NCBI GenBank assembly: GCA_002104905.1
Contig: MCFE01000616.1
Coordinates: 1 to 52,617 of the forward strand
Length of the DNA: 52,617 bases
Source of the DNA: Basidiobolus meristosporus CBS 931.73
Taxonomy: Eukaryota > Basidiobolomycota > Basidiobolomycetes > Basidiobolales > Basidiobolaceae
Direction of reading: 5' to 3'
Each line of letters begins with the position of its first letter. The first letter of the stretch is position 1. Below are positions 1-12,143 of this stretch, in pieces. The notes beneath the pieces were generated by a model, which searched no databases, was not told where the DNA came from, and was given only the letters and a program-made list of their open reading frames with translations. A program made the position numbers and the translations under genes.

Positions 1-2133
1 CGGAATCAGTTGCCACTGCTTGTATATCTTAAAAATAGGAGTTATAACAGAATACTTCGTGATTCTACTCCATTTGAAGCATGGTATGGATACAGACAAA
101 TGCAGAACATCTAAGAATATTTGGGTGTACAGCATATGCCAAAAAACTGGCCGGAAATTAGTCAAAATTTGAGCCAAAAGTGTAAAATGCATATTTTTGG
201 GCTACTGCAATGAGAGTAAGGCATACAGACTCTACAATACCAAAGCAAAGAAGCTGATCAAGTCCAGGGATGTGTTGTTTGATGAAAATTCAAAATTTTC
301 ACAAAAAATGATATCAGATGATGACAAAAATTTGATCTCAAGTCCACCAGTTGTCAGGATTGAATCAGAGCAAAACAATGAAAATTTTTTCACTCCAGAG
401 GACTCTACAACCGTGGTTCAGCCAGAATCAGTGCCCAGGAATATCCCAGAAGTGATCATTCCAGTATCAAATGCCCGGAGATCAAATTGTACAAGAAATA
501 GCCCAAATTACTATATCAATGAGGGTACAAACTTAGCCTATGCCTATTCAGTCCATGTTGATGAACGCCAGACTGTAAAAGAGGCCCTAAATAGCCCTCA
601 GACAAGGTTTTGGAGATCTGCAATGACTGAGGAATATCAGGCCCTGATGGAAAATCAAACTTGGGACTTAGTCAAATTACCAATCAACCAAAAATCAATT
701 GGATGCAGATGAGTCTTCAAGACAAAATACAAAGCTGATGGTACAATTGAAAGAAACAAAGCAAGACTTGTAGCCAAAGGATACTCTCAAACACAAGGAC
801 TGGACTATACTGAGACTTTGGACTGGTAGCCAAGTTTAATTCCATCAGATTAATATTGGCTATTGCAGCCAACTATAAGTTTTTTTTTCATCAAATGGAT
901 GTAAAAACTGCATTTTTGAATGGAGAACTTGATGAGGACGTGTATATGGCCCAGCCTGATGGGTTTGCTTACCAAGATAACCCCCATTTGGTCTGCAAGC
1001 TTAAAAAGTCACTATATGGTCTCAAACAATCACCAAGAGCTTGGAATTGCAAGATAGATTCTTATTTGGAATCCTTGAGTTTCAAAAGAAGTAATGCTGG
1101 CTATAGTATATACTATAAGCCAGATAGAGCAAATCCAGTTCTACTAGCTCTATATGTGGATGCTCCTATTATAGCCGCCAATAACCTAGAAACATTGGAA
1201 GAGACTAAATCCAGCCTATACAAGGAGTTCAAGATGTCTGATTTAGGAGAACTTGGTTACTACTTAGGGATTAGGTTCTCCATAGACAGAAGTACCCAGA
1301 CTATTACCCTAAGCCAATCCAAGTATATTCAAGATATACTAAAGAAGTACCAAATGGAAGACTGTAAACCGGCAGCTACCCCAATGGAGACAAACCTCAA
1401 CTTGGTCAAAACTCAGCCAAATCAAGAGAGCTTGGTGCCATCTGAAAGCCCTGACTTTCCTTATCAATCTATGATTGGCAGTCTGATGGATATCATGCTT
1501 GGAACATGTCCAGATATCTCATATTCAGTGGGAGTTGTCAGCCAACATAATCAGAACTATGGATCTGATCATATTGCAGCAGTTAAGCGGATTTTTAGAT
1601 GCCTAAAAGGAACTGCTGATATTTGCTTAAGATACACTTATAAGGACTCAGAACAAGATCTTGTGGGATACTCTGATGCAGATTGGGGACAAAATTTAGA
1701 AGACAGAAGATCCACCATAGGATACACCTTTCTTCACTGTAAAGGAGCAATTTCATGGAATTCAAGAAAGCAACCAACCGTAGCACTTTCCACCACAGAG
1801 GCAGAGTATATGGCAGCCTGTGAAGCTACAAAAGAAGCAATGTGGTTAAGAAAGCTGTTTACAGATTTAGGCCTATGTCAAGAAACGCCTATTACTTTAT
1901 TTCAAGATAATCAAGGATGTATACAATTAGGTAGAAATCCAACTTTTCATGCTAGAACCAAGCACATAGATATTAGACATCATTTCATATGTGAAGCTAT
2001 AGAGAATAACTTAGTTAGCTTAGTTTACTGTCCTACAGATGAAATGATTGCAGACATATTTACCAAACCATTAGCTAGAGACAAGTTTGAATATCTTAGG
2101 TCAAAATTAGGACTAGTCAGTATGGGCATTTAG
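1..2133 (+). pseudogene. Ty1/copia pol (integrase C-terminus, RT, RNase H), broken
   Basis: This is the 3' half of a Ty1/copia polyprotein that continues off the left edge. From about 120 to 710 the frame reads the integrase C-terminus and linker. A stop at 710-712 sits where copia RTs normally read Trp in the [14 protein letters not shown] region. A one-base loss near 826 then shifts the frame before [12 protein letters not shown]. From 844 to 2133 the RT reads MDVKTAFLNGELDEDVYM, YGLKQSPRAW and LALYVDAPII, followed by RNase H with ALSTTEAEYMA, TKHIDIRHHF and IADIFTKPLARDKFE. The catalytic YVDD box is YVDA, so one catalytic Asp is lost. The 5' frame is also shifted near 120-195. The copy is dead. 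The copia assignment is secure because the RT and RNase H motifs are diagnostic. Confidence 0.93.
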
Positions 2134-2144
2134 CTGAGTGGGGG

Positions 2145-2476
2145 TGTTGTAAAAATTTGTATTTCCACCTAAATATTCACCTAACTTAGTCACTTAGATC
2201 ATTACCTTCAAATCCTAGTGAATACTGACCAAATTCCTTGTTGGGATTTACTTAGAATATTTACCCAGAACATGAAAATTCTCAGAGTTGTCCAAACAGC
2301 CCCAAACTTTGCACACATGTTCTTGGGATCTTCCTTAGCCTATTCTACGTGTTTGTAATGCCAAGACCAGGTAAAAGTATAAATACTACTTTTACATTCA
2401 ATAAATCATTAAGTGAAAACCACATAATCTACTTGTTCTCCCAATCACTTCCAATATCTCCAAGACTCTTACAACA
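2145..2476 (+). repeat. Copia 3' LTR (332 bp)
   Basis: The repeat begins TGTTGTAA and ends TTACAACA, a perfect 8-bp terminal inverted pair of the TG...CA type. It follows a G-rich polypurine tract (GAGTGGGGG) directly after the pol stop. It contains AAAGTATAAATACTAC near 2373, a TATA-like promoter, and AATAAA near 2400. Related LTRs lie at 6924-7271 and 43917-44265. Confidence 0.92.
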
Positions 2477-2484
2477 GCTTGTGC

Positions 2485-3655
2485 ATTGGTCAAAGAGCCA
2501 ATTGGGGGCTGAAAGCTTCAGGATACTTTTGGACCAATTAGCCACTGGGGTACCATCCAATTGGAGTGATGGTAATTAAGATGGTAAGTATCAGTGTAGT
2601 TTATAGTGTGATACGCATTTATTTCCATTTACATTAAAGAAATATATCCAAATACTGGCTTTTACCTACCATAATAGTGGTATTCAATTGCGCACGTGAT
2701 GCAAACATTAGAAGTGGGCGCACTCATTTGTGCCAACCTCATTGCGTCAGATTGTGCCATAGTGTACAAGACTGTCCCATGTGGTGCAAAATTGTCTCAG
2801 AGCAATCCTGCCTACTGGTAGCTACAATATTGCACCCAATTGTTCTTAGAGACCGCAGATTGCACCGCGCACCCTGGCACAGTATGATGGAACCAGCCTA
2901 TTGGCTAAATACCAAAAAGCTCTTTGAAGATATTCAGGAGGTATTCATGCTAGAAGTGATGGCAACCAAGCATATGTTTGCAAGATATATATGTTACCAG
3001 CCGTACAATGTGTATGGCAGCTTTGCAAGTATCACACTCAAAAGCTGTAAAGTTGAGGTAGTAGAAGCTTGTTAATTGTGGCAGGTGTGCACATTTCTAG
3101 AGGTTAGTAAGCAGGAGGCCATAGTTTTTTTAATTCAACTATATGTGGAATACCAAAGGTAGTAGTGGGTAAGCAGATATAGAGGGTGTTTCTACAGAGG
3201 AATATATGAAATGCACAAGGGGAGGTAGAGAAAGGAAACACCATTTGGTAAATTGGTATGGTAGCATTATACAGCACTAGCTGTAGGCTGCCATACTGCC
3301 ATGATAATGCCATCAGAGGCTTGCAAAGAGGCCATCAAAGCACTGCCACATTCTTGGCCATATAAGGCAATTGGATGTACTGGCCAGTTAGATCCACTCA
3401 AATAGTTGTAAAGTGCACTAAGACTGCAACAATGGAATGCCACCCTTGACAAAACATTGTACAACACTGTTATATTTTATTAACTCTATTTGGCTGTAAA
3501 ATTAGCCAAACACCATTATCATCCTGTCACAAAATTGGGTAGATGGTCATTAATTCAAGCTGCTGGTATTATAGTGGTCTCCTGACAAGATCATGATGGC
3601 TGATCTGGATTGTATCCACCTGCAGGACCAAATTATTTTTCATTGGGTAAGTACC
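2485..3655 (+). repeat. Unidentified dispersed repeat, copy A (about 1.17 kb)
   Basis: The segment starts just beyond the copia LTR. It matches, in reverse complement and with divergence, two blocks on the other flank: 44690-45095 matches about 2485-2905, and 43048-43830 matches about 2910-3655. A shorter third copy lies at about 7570-7800. Parts keep a recognisable reading frame between copies (for example YWLNTKKLF and VEVSKQEAIVF), so it probably derives from a transposon gene, but I recognise no domain. Here the two blocks are contiguous; on the other flank a copia fragment separates them. Confidence 0.75.
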
Positions 3656-6529
3656 TCTACACTGCTACAATAGTTTTACCTCTTTTATTGTTGCACTGTC
3701 TCTACATACCTTGGTCTCATTGGTGATAAGAGTCAGGGGATACCCTTGGCATCCCACCTGAGTTCAGATGCACTGTAAAGTATGTCCATCTTATTTTTTT
3801 AAGTTTTTTGAGAAATCTGAGGTGCAATCTTTTTAACAGTCCTTGCATGATGTTCTTATGGCATCAATATCTTTTAGTCATGAGATTAAATCTTACAATG
3901 GCCTCTTGGCAGGATCATCAAAATTATTTCTCATAAGGAGTAAACACTACAAATAAAGTTGTGGCACCACATACACCTTTATATGCAACATTATTTCCCT
4001 TTGATTTGACTCACTCCCCTATATACCGCCAAAAATGAAGCAAAGCTGTCTAGTTCCCAGTCAAGCCTCACTACATGGGACAGCAGAAGTATGGTTGGGC
4101 AACAGCTTGCTTTGACATCCAATGCAACAAGCAGGACCACATCTTAAGAAGGCTATGCTATCAGTGTGCTCAGTGGAGGTAATAATGCTAACACCTGAGG
4201 CTTTCAGTTAGGTAGGCAATTGATAATCTCTATGGAGTTGTAAGCGGACCATAATGTTGAGGCAGACAGGAATGTAGCAAGCACAGTACCTCTGGGGGAA
4301 AACCAGATAATGACTGTTATAACCTTGCCACCTCCAGTATTAGCAAGTATGTGGTCAGCTTATGCCAAAGCATTGATATGGCAATTAGGTGCAGTAGTTA
4401 TTAGGATAGATACCATTGCCAAGAGAAATCATGGAGTTGTCCAGCAACAGGATGAGTGGATAATACATGTAGGGCAATCAACATTCCAGGCAGAAAATGC
4501 AGTATCCAGGCTGCAAAGAAGGAGTTCAAGTGGCTCAATATCATAGATCAGAGTTGGGCCATTTCTCAATGTAACAGCAGAAGAATGCTGTTCAGTCATT
4601 GAAGCACAACAGCAGTACTAAATGATAAAGCCTGCAGGATATCTACCAGCACAGGAGGGAGAAAATGTAGTGTTTATACCAAAGCCTAAAAATCATAAGA
4701 CATTGAAGATCTGTGAAGTCATTGAGTGCAATGATGAGCACTAAGAAAAAAATCAGGAAAAGGCCAGCAAAATACCATCATAATATTGGCTGAATTCCAA
4801 GTGTCTCAAGTGGACAAATGTCAATATCTGTGTTGTTAGCTGATGGGCAGGCATGGAAATATATTCCCCAGGAGGAGACTAGGCCAACTAGCATCCATAA
4901 CAAATTTTGTAATTAGCTGCCCAATACTTCCATCAAAAATTGCATTTGAAATTTTGAACCAAAAACACCAGCTGAATACCAGCAAATTACTGTCAGAATA
5001 CCAGCTGAAATTCAGATGAATTCCAAGTTTGAGATTTTTCATAGGAGAAGAGTGGGCTAATATTCAAGAGGCTGTTAGAAGTCCAGCACACCAACTCCTT
5101 AATGCAGGCATACAATGGGACTACCAGGAGCTCAAGGCCAAGCAGAATATGCTTGATCTGTTCCATGAGCATTATACTGTATTCAAAGAAGCAAATGGAT
5201 TTGTAGGCCAGCATTGGTATGCTAAGAAAGTATCTCAAAAATAGCAGAAACTATCAATGGCAGAGGTGTAAGGGCACCATGGTGAAACTAGTGGCTTCCT
5301 TGAGTGCCTGTAACAAGCAGGGCCAAAAGCTCCAGACAAGTGTCATAGAGACATCAGGTAGCTGGAAGAGTGCCAATTAGGGACAAGCAGACAGACACAG
5401 ATGCACCAGCACAACCTCTATCAAGGAAAAAAGTGTGATAAAAACCAGCAGCTTCATCAAGAGCCTACCACATGTAGGGCTCAAAGCTCAAAACAAACAG
5501 CAAAGAAACAACAGGTTGCCAGTGGAGTGCTGCTAAGGGACAAGTAGGCAGAAACATATATACTAGTGCAGCATTATCAAGGTGGAAATGTAAAATAATA
5601 CAAAAAAAACTTGGTCAAGGTATCAGTGAAAGATCCATCAGCAACAAAGGTAAAGGGAAGAAAGTCTACTCAAGCCAGAGACAGAGGAGCAAGAGAAAGG
5701 CAACTTGTTTACCACAGCCTCCATGCCTCCCATGATGGATAGAGTAGAGATTCCACTGACAGAAAAAGCAACAATGTCAAGAAATCAGGGGACTATCACA
5801 ATGCCTGTGGTGGAATTTTGGAGGATTAATAACTGCAGCACAAGGTTGCAGCACTTCTTCAATAGGAGTGGTCAAGAAAACTCGATTATTGCAGGGATTT
5901 ATTGCAAAGACTGGTGGATGAGGTGCCAGACCTTACAGTGCCAGCTGAAGACCTGAACATATGGGAACCAGTGAATGAACAATGGCATAAAGCTGTTGGG
6001 TTCCTGTCAAAGTAATGCAAAAGGGTGTTATGTCAGAAACACTTGTTGAGCTATGAATTTTAATGCAGTAACTTGTTGAGTATGAGGTTGGGCTCAATGT
6101 TGGTGTTGGTTATAGGGACTGGTATAGGTCAGTACAACTGGCAATTGAGTTACAATTGGAAATTTTACAGAAAAAAACCATTTGTATGCATGAGAAGTAA
6201 GAGCATTGCTTGAATCAGGAAGTAGGGAGTGTGAAAAAGAGGCAATAGCCAACCAACGCACACAAGCATAGAAGGTGATTCAGTGTCCTGGATCAGAAAG
6301 TGATAGAATTGGCAGAGAACCAATCAATATCCACTTATGTGTTGTTGTGATGAAAGATTTTGGCTGGGTTTTTTGTGAAATCTGGGGTTTGATTTTTTTT
6401 AACAGTCTTTGCTTGGTGTCCTGATAGGATCAGTACCTCTTAGTCATGGTCTTTTAATTTTGTCATGGCCTTTTGAGGTGATCATCACAGTTATTTTTTG
6501 CAGGGTACCTTTCTTTACCTTAAAGGAGC
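3656..6529. other. Gene-less AT-rich stretch of decayed repeats
   Basis: There is no convincing gene. Open frames are at most about 80 codons and match nothing I know. Two sub-repeats are visible: about 3795-3935 resembles about 6360-6500 in direct orientation. About 4945-5045, with the motif ACACCAGCTG, resembles the reverse complement of about 42090-42190. The stretch looks like stacked old transposon debris. Confidence 0.6.
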
Positions 6530-6912
6530 AGTTTGATGGAGTTTCAGAATGCAACCAACTAAGGCACTTTCCACACAGAGGCTGCATACATGGTAGCATG
6601 TGAGGCTATTAAACACCCAATGTTGCTAGGAAAGCTCTATGAAGATTTAGGCCACTATGAAAAAACCCCCACTACATTGGCTCAAGATATTCCTGGATTT
6701 ATGCAATCAGGTAAACATCCAATTTTTTCACTATAACCAAGCATGTATATATTAGAGATTCTCTCATATGGGAAGCTATAGAGAGTAGCCTAGCTGACTT
6801 AGTTTACTGTCCTATAGATGAAATGAACTCACATGTTCTCACTCAACCATTGGCTAGGGACAAATTTGAATAGCTTGAATCACAATTAGGCCTAATTAAT
6901 TTGGATATTTAG
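6530..6912 (+). pseudogene. Copia RNase H / 3' end remnant
   Basis: This is a degenerate match to the end of the pol frame at 1740-2133. It covers the region around ALSTTEAEYMA, the DLG..ET stretch, the CP(T/I)DEM stretch and LARDKFE, and is interrupted by stops and indels. A purine tract (GAGTGGGGG) and an LTR follow it directly. It is older than the copy at 1-2476, judging by its larger divergence. Confidence 0.8.
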
Positions 6913-6923
6913 TTGAGTGGGGG

Positions 6924-7271
6924 TGTGGCAGGATTTTTAATGGCACTTTGATATCCACCAAACTTGGTCACTTGGATCATTGCCAACAGATCTCAGAGAA
7001 CTCTGGCCAAATTATGTTCAGGGATTTACTTGGACAATTTTCACCAAAATATCCGGTACCCTGAGCATTGAAAGCCTCAAAGTTGTCCCAACAGCCCCAA
7101 GCTTTGCACACATGTCCTTGGGATCTTTGTAAGCATATTCTATATGTTTGTTTTGCCAAGACCATGTAAAAGTATATATACCACCACAACATGCAAAAAA
7201 TCATCAAGTGAACACCACATGATCTACTTGTTCTCCCAACCACTTCCAATATCTCCAAGACTCTGACAACA
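6924..7271 (+). repeat. Copia LTR, diverged (348 bp)
   Basis: The sequence runs from TGTGGCAGG to CTGACAACA and aligns over its whole length with the LTR at 2145-2476, including the stretches around CCAAGACCATGTAAAAG and CCACATGATCTACTTG. The terminal inverted pair is eroded. Confidence 0.85.
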
Positions 7272-7440
7272 CCGCAAACCAGCAGCAACCCCAATGGAGA
7301 CAAACCTTAGCTTGGTCCAAAAGTTACCAAACTCAGAGAGCATGGCACCATACGAAATCCCAGACCCCACTTATGAATCTATGGCTGTCAGTTTGATGCA
7401 AATCGTGCTTGGAACATGGCCAGATATTGATTATGGTGAG
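7272..7440 (+). pseudogene. Copia RT internal fragment fused to an LTR
   Basis: Immediately after the LTR comes a fragment matching the pol frame at about 1365-1530 (KPAATPMETN, then the LGTWPDI region). In an intact element this lies more than 700 bp upstream of the 3' LTR, so its position after an LTR shows rearrangement or unequal recombination. The similarity ends near 7440. Confidence 0.8.
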
Positions 7441-7569
7441 GGTGATGAAACCAGTCTATGTATGCAGAGTGTGTAGACCACCAACAGTACATGGCATGTG
7501 GAAACTTTGCCAGTCTCCCACTGAAAAACCCTTGAGTCCAGGCACCAAAAGTGTATCAATCGCAGCTGG

Positions 7570-7800
7570 TATGAACATATGTTGAGGTTACTAAGCAGGA
7601 GGCGATAGGGTTTTTGGCTCACACTATATCTGGAATACCCAAGGTAACAGTGGGGAAAGTAAGAAGGGGGAATGGTTTTACGGTGGAACGTATGAATGGT
7701 GCAACAGGAGGTGATAAGGTGCAACGGCGGTTGAAAAATCTGTATGGTGACATCATACAATCCAAGCAGCTGGCCACCACCAAATCATCCAATGGCGATC
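7570..7800 (+). repeat. Unidentified dispersed repeat, copy B (partial)
   Basis: This short diverged match to about 3094-3300 of repeat copy A shares, for example, AAGCAGGAGGC and the stretch encoding VSKQEAI. It lies in the same orientation as copy A and just downstream of a copia fragment. Confidence 0.6.
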
Positions 7801-8305
7801 AGAAGCCTGGCAAGAGGCTGCCAAGACACCAGGTATGCTCTTTCTGACCTGCAGCACACGAAAACGTTCCCAAAATAGGTTGCCACGAACCCGTCCAAGT
7901 GGGAAGCCCAGTCTGCACCATGGGCAGAAATGAGAACAGTGCAGCGATTTGGCTCCGTTTTTCCGCTAGATCGAAAATGTTACGCGTATCATTGGGTGCA
8001 AGATACGGGAGTGTTCTTGGGTCACATGGCTGGCTCCGGAACACCAGGCAGGCCCAACAAATCCCACTCTTTGTCGTTCAACCTGGGGGATAGCGGCGGT
8101 GGTGTATGGGCGTAGGTAAGGTAAGACTTGGAACTTTATACATCTTATTGTATTGGACTGGATAAATGTATACATACATCATGGAGAACAGGATGGGGGG
8201 AGGATGGGGGGCGGATGATTTCGATGACTACGGGCCAGTGTTTGCGGAGGGGAAGGGGATGGTGGGAATACATACAGTACATATATTGGTGGGGGAGGGG
8301 GATAT
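7801..8305. other. Intergenic, repeat edge to transporter 3' side
   Basis: Overlapping short frames exist on both strands, with no recognisable product. Base composition rises in GC toward the transporter gene. G-rich runs at 8185-8350 lie in the 3' region of the minus-strand transporter. Confidence 0.45.
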
Positions 8306-9916
8306 TTAGGCGGTGGAGGTATCAAGATATGAGGACCGGTTGGGGTGGGCGAAGTTGGTCTGACTCTCGCGGGCGGGGCCGGTGGGGGCGCGGGCGGCCA
8401 TCCCGGTGATCTCCTCGATGCTACGTCCCTTGGTCTCCTTCTGGAAGATCAGGGCGATGAAGAAGGCAACGCCGCAGATGGCGGCGAAGATGAGGAACAC
8501 GTAGCCCTGCATGACGTTCTTCAGCGAGGGGAAGAAGAAGCCGACGAGGAAGTTGCAGAACCAGTTGAGTCCGAGGGAGATGGCGCTCACGGTGGACACG
8601 GCGTGGGTGGGGATCAACTCGGAGATGATCAAGAAGGGGATGGGGCCCATACCGATGGCGAACGACAGGACGAACGCGAACACCCCGACGATCACCATGG
8701 CGGGGATGTCGAGTTGGATGCCCAACAGGAGGATCACGTGGAAGATGGTCATCCCGGCCAGACTGGTGAGAACCAGGATCTTCCGGCCCAGACGGTCGAT
8801 CAGTATGACCGACAGGATGGTGGCCAGCAGGTTGAGCCCGCCGATGCCTACGGTGAGGTACTGGGCGGTGGACTTCCCGTAGATGTCGGTGAAGATGGTG
8901 GTGGAGTAGTACATGACCCCGTTGATCCCGCTCAGCTGCTGCGCGCAACACAGGAAGATGCACATCCACCCGTTGCGACGGATCAGGGGATCTTTGAAGA
9001 GGTACTTGATCCCTTCGCTGGTGGACACCGACCCGGCCGTACGTTTGTACTCCTCGCGCGCGTGGACGATCTCCCGGAGCTCGTTTTTCGTGTCGAAGCC
9101 CTTGCGGATCTTGACCAGGGAGCGCTCGGCGTGGTCGAACTTGTCCTGGGAGATGTAGTAGCGTGGGGTTTCCACCACCATGGGAAGAAGCGCCATCTGC
9201 ACGATGGCGATGATGCCGGTGATGGCAAGGTCGATTCTCCATCCGGGATGGTACGACAGCCCAAGGCCGACCGCCTCCGTCACCAGGATGCCAATCACCA
9301 CCGAGAGCTGGTTGAGCACTCCCATGGCGCCGCGTGACTTGGTGGTGGCGCTCTCGCCGATGTAGGTGGGTAGAACCACCGTTCCAAAGCCGGAACCGAT
9401 GCCGGTGAAGAAGCGACCAACAATCCACATGGCCCGGTGGACGGAGAACCCAAGAAGGATGGCGCCGATGATAAAGTTGACGTTGTTGAACAGGAGCGAG
9501 TTCCGGCGGCCGAACCGGGTTTGGAACCAACCGGCGGAAAGACCGCCCACCGCACCGCCCAATGCATAACTACCCACCGCAAACCCCCACAGCCAGCTGC
9601 CCATGGGGAAGCATGGATAAAACCCGCGATCCTTCACCTCGGGATTCGGGCAGTTGCGAATCGCATCCTCGGGGATGTTGGTCACCGAGGTGTTCCACCC
9701 GTTGTTGAAGGCCACCAGACACGCGATGGCGACGCAGAAAATGCTGTAGGCGGTGTAGGAGGCGTTCAATGAGTCTCGCGGGGAGGTGACTTTGACCTCG
9801 CCCGTGGACCGAAGCGGGTCTCTTGGATAGTCGGCCTGAGCAGTGGTCTGCGGATGAACCGTGGACTGATACGGCTCCGACATGTCTTGGCCTGCCTTGT
9901 TGAATCTGTTGTTCAT
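8306..9916 (-). CDS. MFS hexose transporter (sugar porter family)
   Basis: This is a 536-residue sugar porter with 12 predicted membrane helices in the plasma membrane, likely a facilitator or proton symporter for hexoses. Family motifs appear in order: RFGRR after helix 2, GRFFTGIGSGF, VETPRYYI (PESPR-type) closing the first half, QQLSGINGVMYYST in helix 7, DRLGRK, and KETKGRSIEEI after helix 12. QQLSGIN is typical of glucose transporters. I chose the ATG at 9914-9916 (MNNRFN) because a TATA box lies 37-44 bases upstream. The longer frame back to 10084 would begin upstream of that TATA. The gene has no introns and GC-rich third codon positions, unlike the flanking repeats. The substrate cannot be fixed from sequence alone. 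Confidence 0.93.
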   Translation of the reverse strand: MNNRFNKAGQDMSEPYQSTVHPQTTAQADYPRDPLRSTGEVKVTSPRDSLNASYTAYSIFCVAIACLVAFNNGWNTSVTNIPEDAIRNCPNPEVKDRGFYPCFPMGSWLWGFAVGSYALGGAVGGLSAGWFQTRFGRRNSLLFNNVNFIIGAILLGFSVHRAMWIVGRFFTGIGSGFGTVVLPTYIGESATTKSRGAMGVLNQLSVVIGILVTEAVGLGLSYHPGWRIDLAITGIIAIVQMALLPMVVETPRYYISQDKFDHAERSLVKIRKGFDTKNELREIVHAREEYKRTAGSVSTSEGIKYLFKDPLIRRNGWMCIFLCCAQQLSGINGVMYYSTTIFTDIYGKSTAQYLTVGIGGLNLLATILSVILIDRLGRKILVLTSLAGMTIFHVILLLGIQLDIPAMVIVGVFAFVLSFAIGMGPIPFLIISELIPTHAVSTVSAISLGLNWFCNFLVGFFFPSLKNVMQGYVFLIFAAICGVAFFIALIFQKETKGRSIEEITGMAARAPTGPARESQTNFAHPNRSSYLDTSTA

Positions 9917-9951
9917 TGTGAATGTAGGCGACCGGTGGAGGAGAGGGTTGC

Positions 9952-9960
9952 TTATATAAA
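9952..9960 (-). promoter_or_regulatory. TATA box of the MFS transporter
   Basis: TTTATATAAG on the minus strand lies about 40 bases upstream of the chosen ATG, which implies a very short 5' UTR. It decides the start codon. Confidence 0.6.
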
Positions 9961-10588
9961 TGGGTGAGTCAGTCGCCCTGGGGATTGCTGTCATCATGGC
10001 AGGCCAGATATGGATACCGACTTCTGTGCTTAACTTCCATAAAGCTGACTGTTGGCGATCATGTGGGGAACAAGCGTGCACCATAAATGACGTTCATCGA
10101 TCCAGTCTAAAACCGAGGGTGCAGTTGCTTGGACGATTGGTGCACGTTATCTGGAACTCACTACTTTAACCTCCCATGCGCAACTGGTTTGAACACCGGA
10201 TGCGCCAATCAGAAGCGGCATCACATGTCATAGCATCCGGTCAGTGGTCAGTCGACCCACACGAGCCAATGAGTCGGCTGTCCAAATGAACAAGGCATAT
10301 TGACATCAACCAAGCTTTGGAAAACAAAGTCTAAATTTGAGGTCATCATGATGGATCGAGTTACGCGTGGGAGTGGCAATCGGACTGTGTCACATCCACT
10401 GACGTGAGATTTCATCACTACATAACCAGCGCTGCAGATCGATCAACATTCAATCAATCATCGTTCCAACCGTATCACCGCCACCCTCGCCACCCATGCC
10501 CATGGTTCTAGCCCTCTTCAACAAGTGAACAAACAGGATGAAGGCCTAAAACATGACAGTTTATTGTGAGCTGCAGTCCCATCCACTG
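9961..10588. other. Intergenic, transporter promoter region
   Basis: This lies between the transporter start and the stop of the next minus-strand gene. I see no gene. It presumably holds upstream control elements of the transporter and the 3' UTR of the hydrolase. Confidence 0.4.
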
Positions 10589-11898
10589 CTATTCGCCCGT
10601 CTTGACAAACGAATCATCAACGTATGTGACCCAGAACTGCGCGATAACATCGAAGTAATTGGGGGCGAGACAGGTATCGTTGTGGGTCGAGTTGAACTCG
10701 CTGAACGATTTCCCGCCGCTCGTCTTGACCTTTTCATGGAGTGCTTTCATGTGCTGAGGTGGGACAAGCTCATCCCGTTTTCCCGACAGGAACAGGATGG
10801 GTGTCTTGGTAATGCTTTCGATCGCTTTCTCCGAATTCCATTTTTGGTGGCATAAGAAGGCAACGTGACGAAGGAAAGGCATCAAACTTGGGATCAGTTT
10901 TGGCTAGCAGTCAAGAGGGTTAGTCTCGAACACGTGCAGCGGGTGAATGGGTGAATGGATGAGGGTCTTACAAGGCTAAGGAAGGTGTTTTCCAGGATCA
11001 TGGCGTGGATCTAGATGTGTTCGGTGCAAAGATGAGTATTGTTTCCATCGGAATCCCCTTGCGTTTCCCTTACTTTGTCCTCGTTACGTGCCACCAGATC
11101 GATAGCCACCGCCCCACCAATAGACTGGCCAAAGGCAATGATCTTTGTATTCATGAGGAGCGGGTGGTCTGTTATGAAGTCCAACGCTGCCTGAGCATCC
11201 AAACGTAGCCCCTTCTCCCTCGGGGCCCCCTCACTCAAGCCGTACCTTGAGAATCGATGAGTTGGTGGTGTTAGTATCTCCCTTGAAGTGGACGCACCTC
11301 TCTTCTTACCCTCTGTAGGACACCATGAACACATTGCATTTGAACATCTTGTAAAAAATGTGTGCGATAGGAAGTCGGATGGCCCTGCCATTGCAAATAT
11401 CTTAGTCTGGTACAAGACAGCCCCGCAAGGGCGGGTGGGGATACCATTCGCCTACCATGTTCCCTGCATTTGCCTTATCAAAAATGTCAGTAACGCCAGT
11501 CAAGGGGGGAGAGGAAAATGGCCGACTTACATGAAAATAAAGCAAGGTGCAGGCTTTGCTGGTTTGTTCGTCTGTTTCTTGCTTGATGAAGTAAGCCTTG
11601 ATTTTAACGTTATCCCGGGTCCTTAACGAGAGATCCTCGAAATGGGGCATATTATGGTCAGACGGTAAGGCCACCTAAACAGTTCCACCCGGTTACTGAT
11701 GAATGAGATTGAGCACCTTTTGATAAAGCCATCTACCTCAGTTCTAGAATTCTCCGGAAACTCAGCCGGGTATATCAATTTACACTGGAAAGTGTAAATC
11801 AAGCCCAAGCCAAGAAGAACGATGAAGGTGGTGACATAGGAAAGGTAAAGAAGGATCGTGGGGATCGCGTATAGGTAATGTATTATCAGGTAGATCAT
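10589..11898 (-). CDS. Bem46/ABHD13-like alpha/beta hydrolase
   Basis: This membrane-anchored serine hydrolase has 307 residues over seven exons: 11898-11737, 11674-11531, 11473-11456, 11384-11310, 11245-11074, 11010-10972 and 10903-10589. An N-terminal hydrophobic helix (LLYLSYVTTFIVLLGLGLIY) is followed by the conserved FH-NAGNM and SYRGYG segments. The nucleophile elbow is GQSIGG, the acid lies in SGKRDELVPP and the catalytic His in NSTHND. Fungal Bem46 proteins act at the ER or plasma membrane in polarity. Exon 3 is only 18 nt. Exon 4 carries one extra base near 11377: removing it restores GHRLPIA and makes the total length divisible by three. I read this as a probable consensus error rather than a pseudogene. 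Confidence 0.88.
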
Positions 11899-12143
11899 GT
11901 TGCAAGTAGCAGCTCGTGTCACAAGGAGAGGGTAGTCGATGAGCCTAGTGCTTATACAAATCAACCTCACAACATCCCACCTCAAGAGTTAAACACCAAT
12001 AAATATTTTGTGTATAATACACACCTTGGGATCAACGCAGTCATTTTGAGTAATTTATTTCAATTTTTAACACAACAAAGCAATAACAATACGCATTTTT
12101 TGATACATTCATAGTGACATATGTATGGTCATACTTTCTCTAG

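Noticed and set aside
8345-9337. 330-codon open frame on the + strand opposite the MFS transporter
   Set aside because: It is an antisense shadow of a GC3-rich gene. The composition is Gly/Asp/His-rich without motifs, while the minus-strand frame has every transporter motif.
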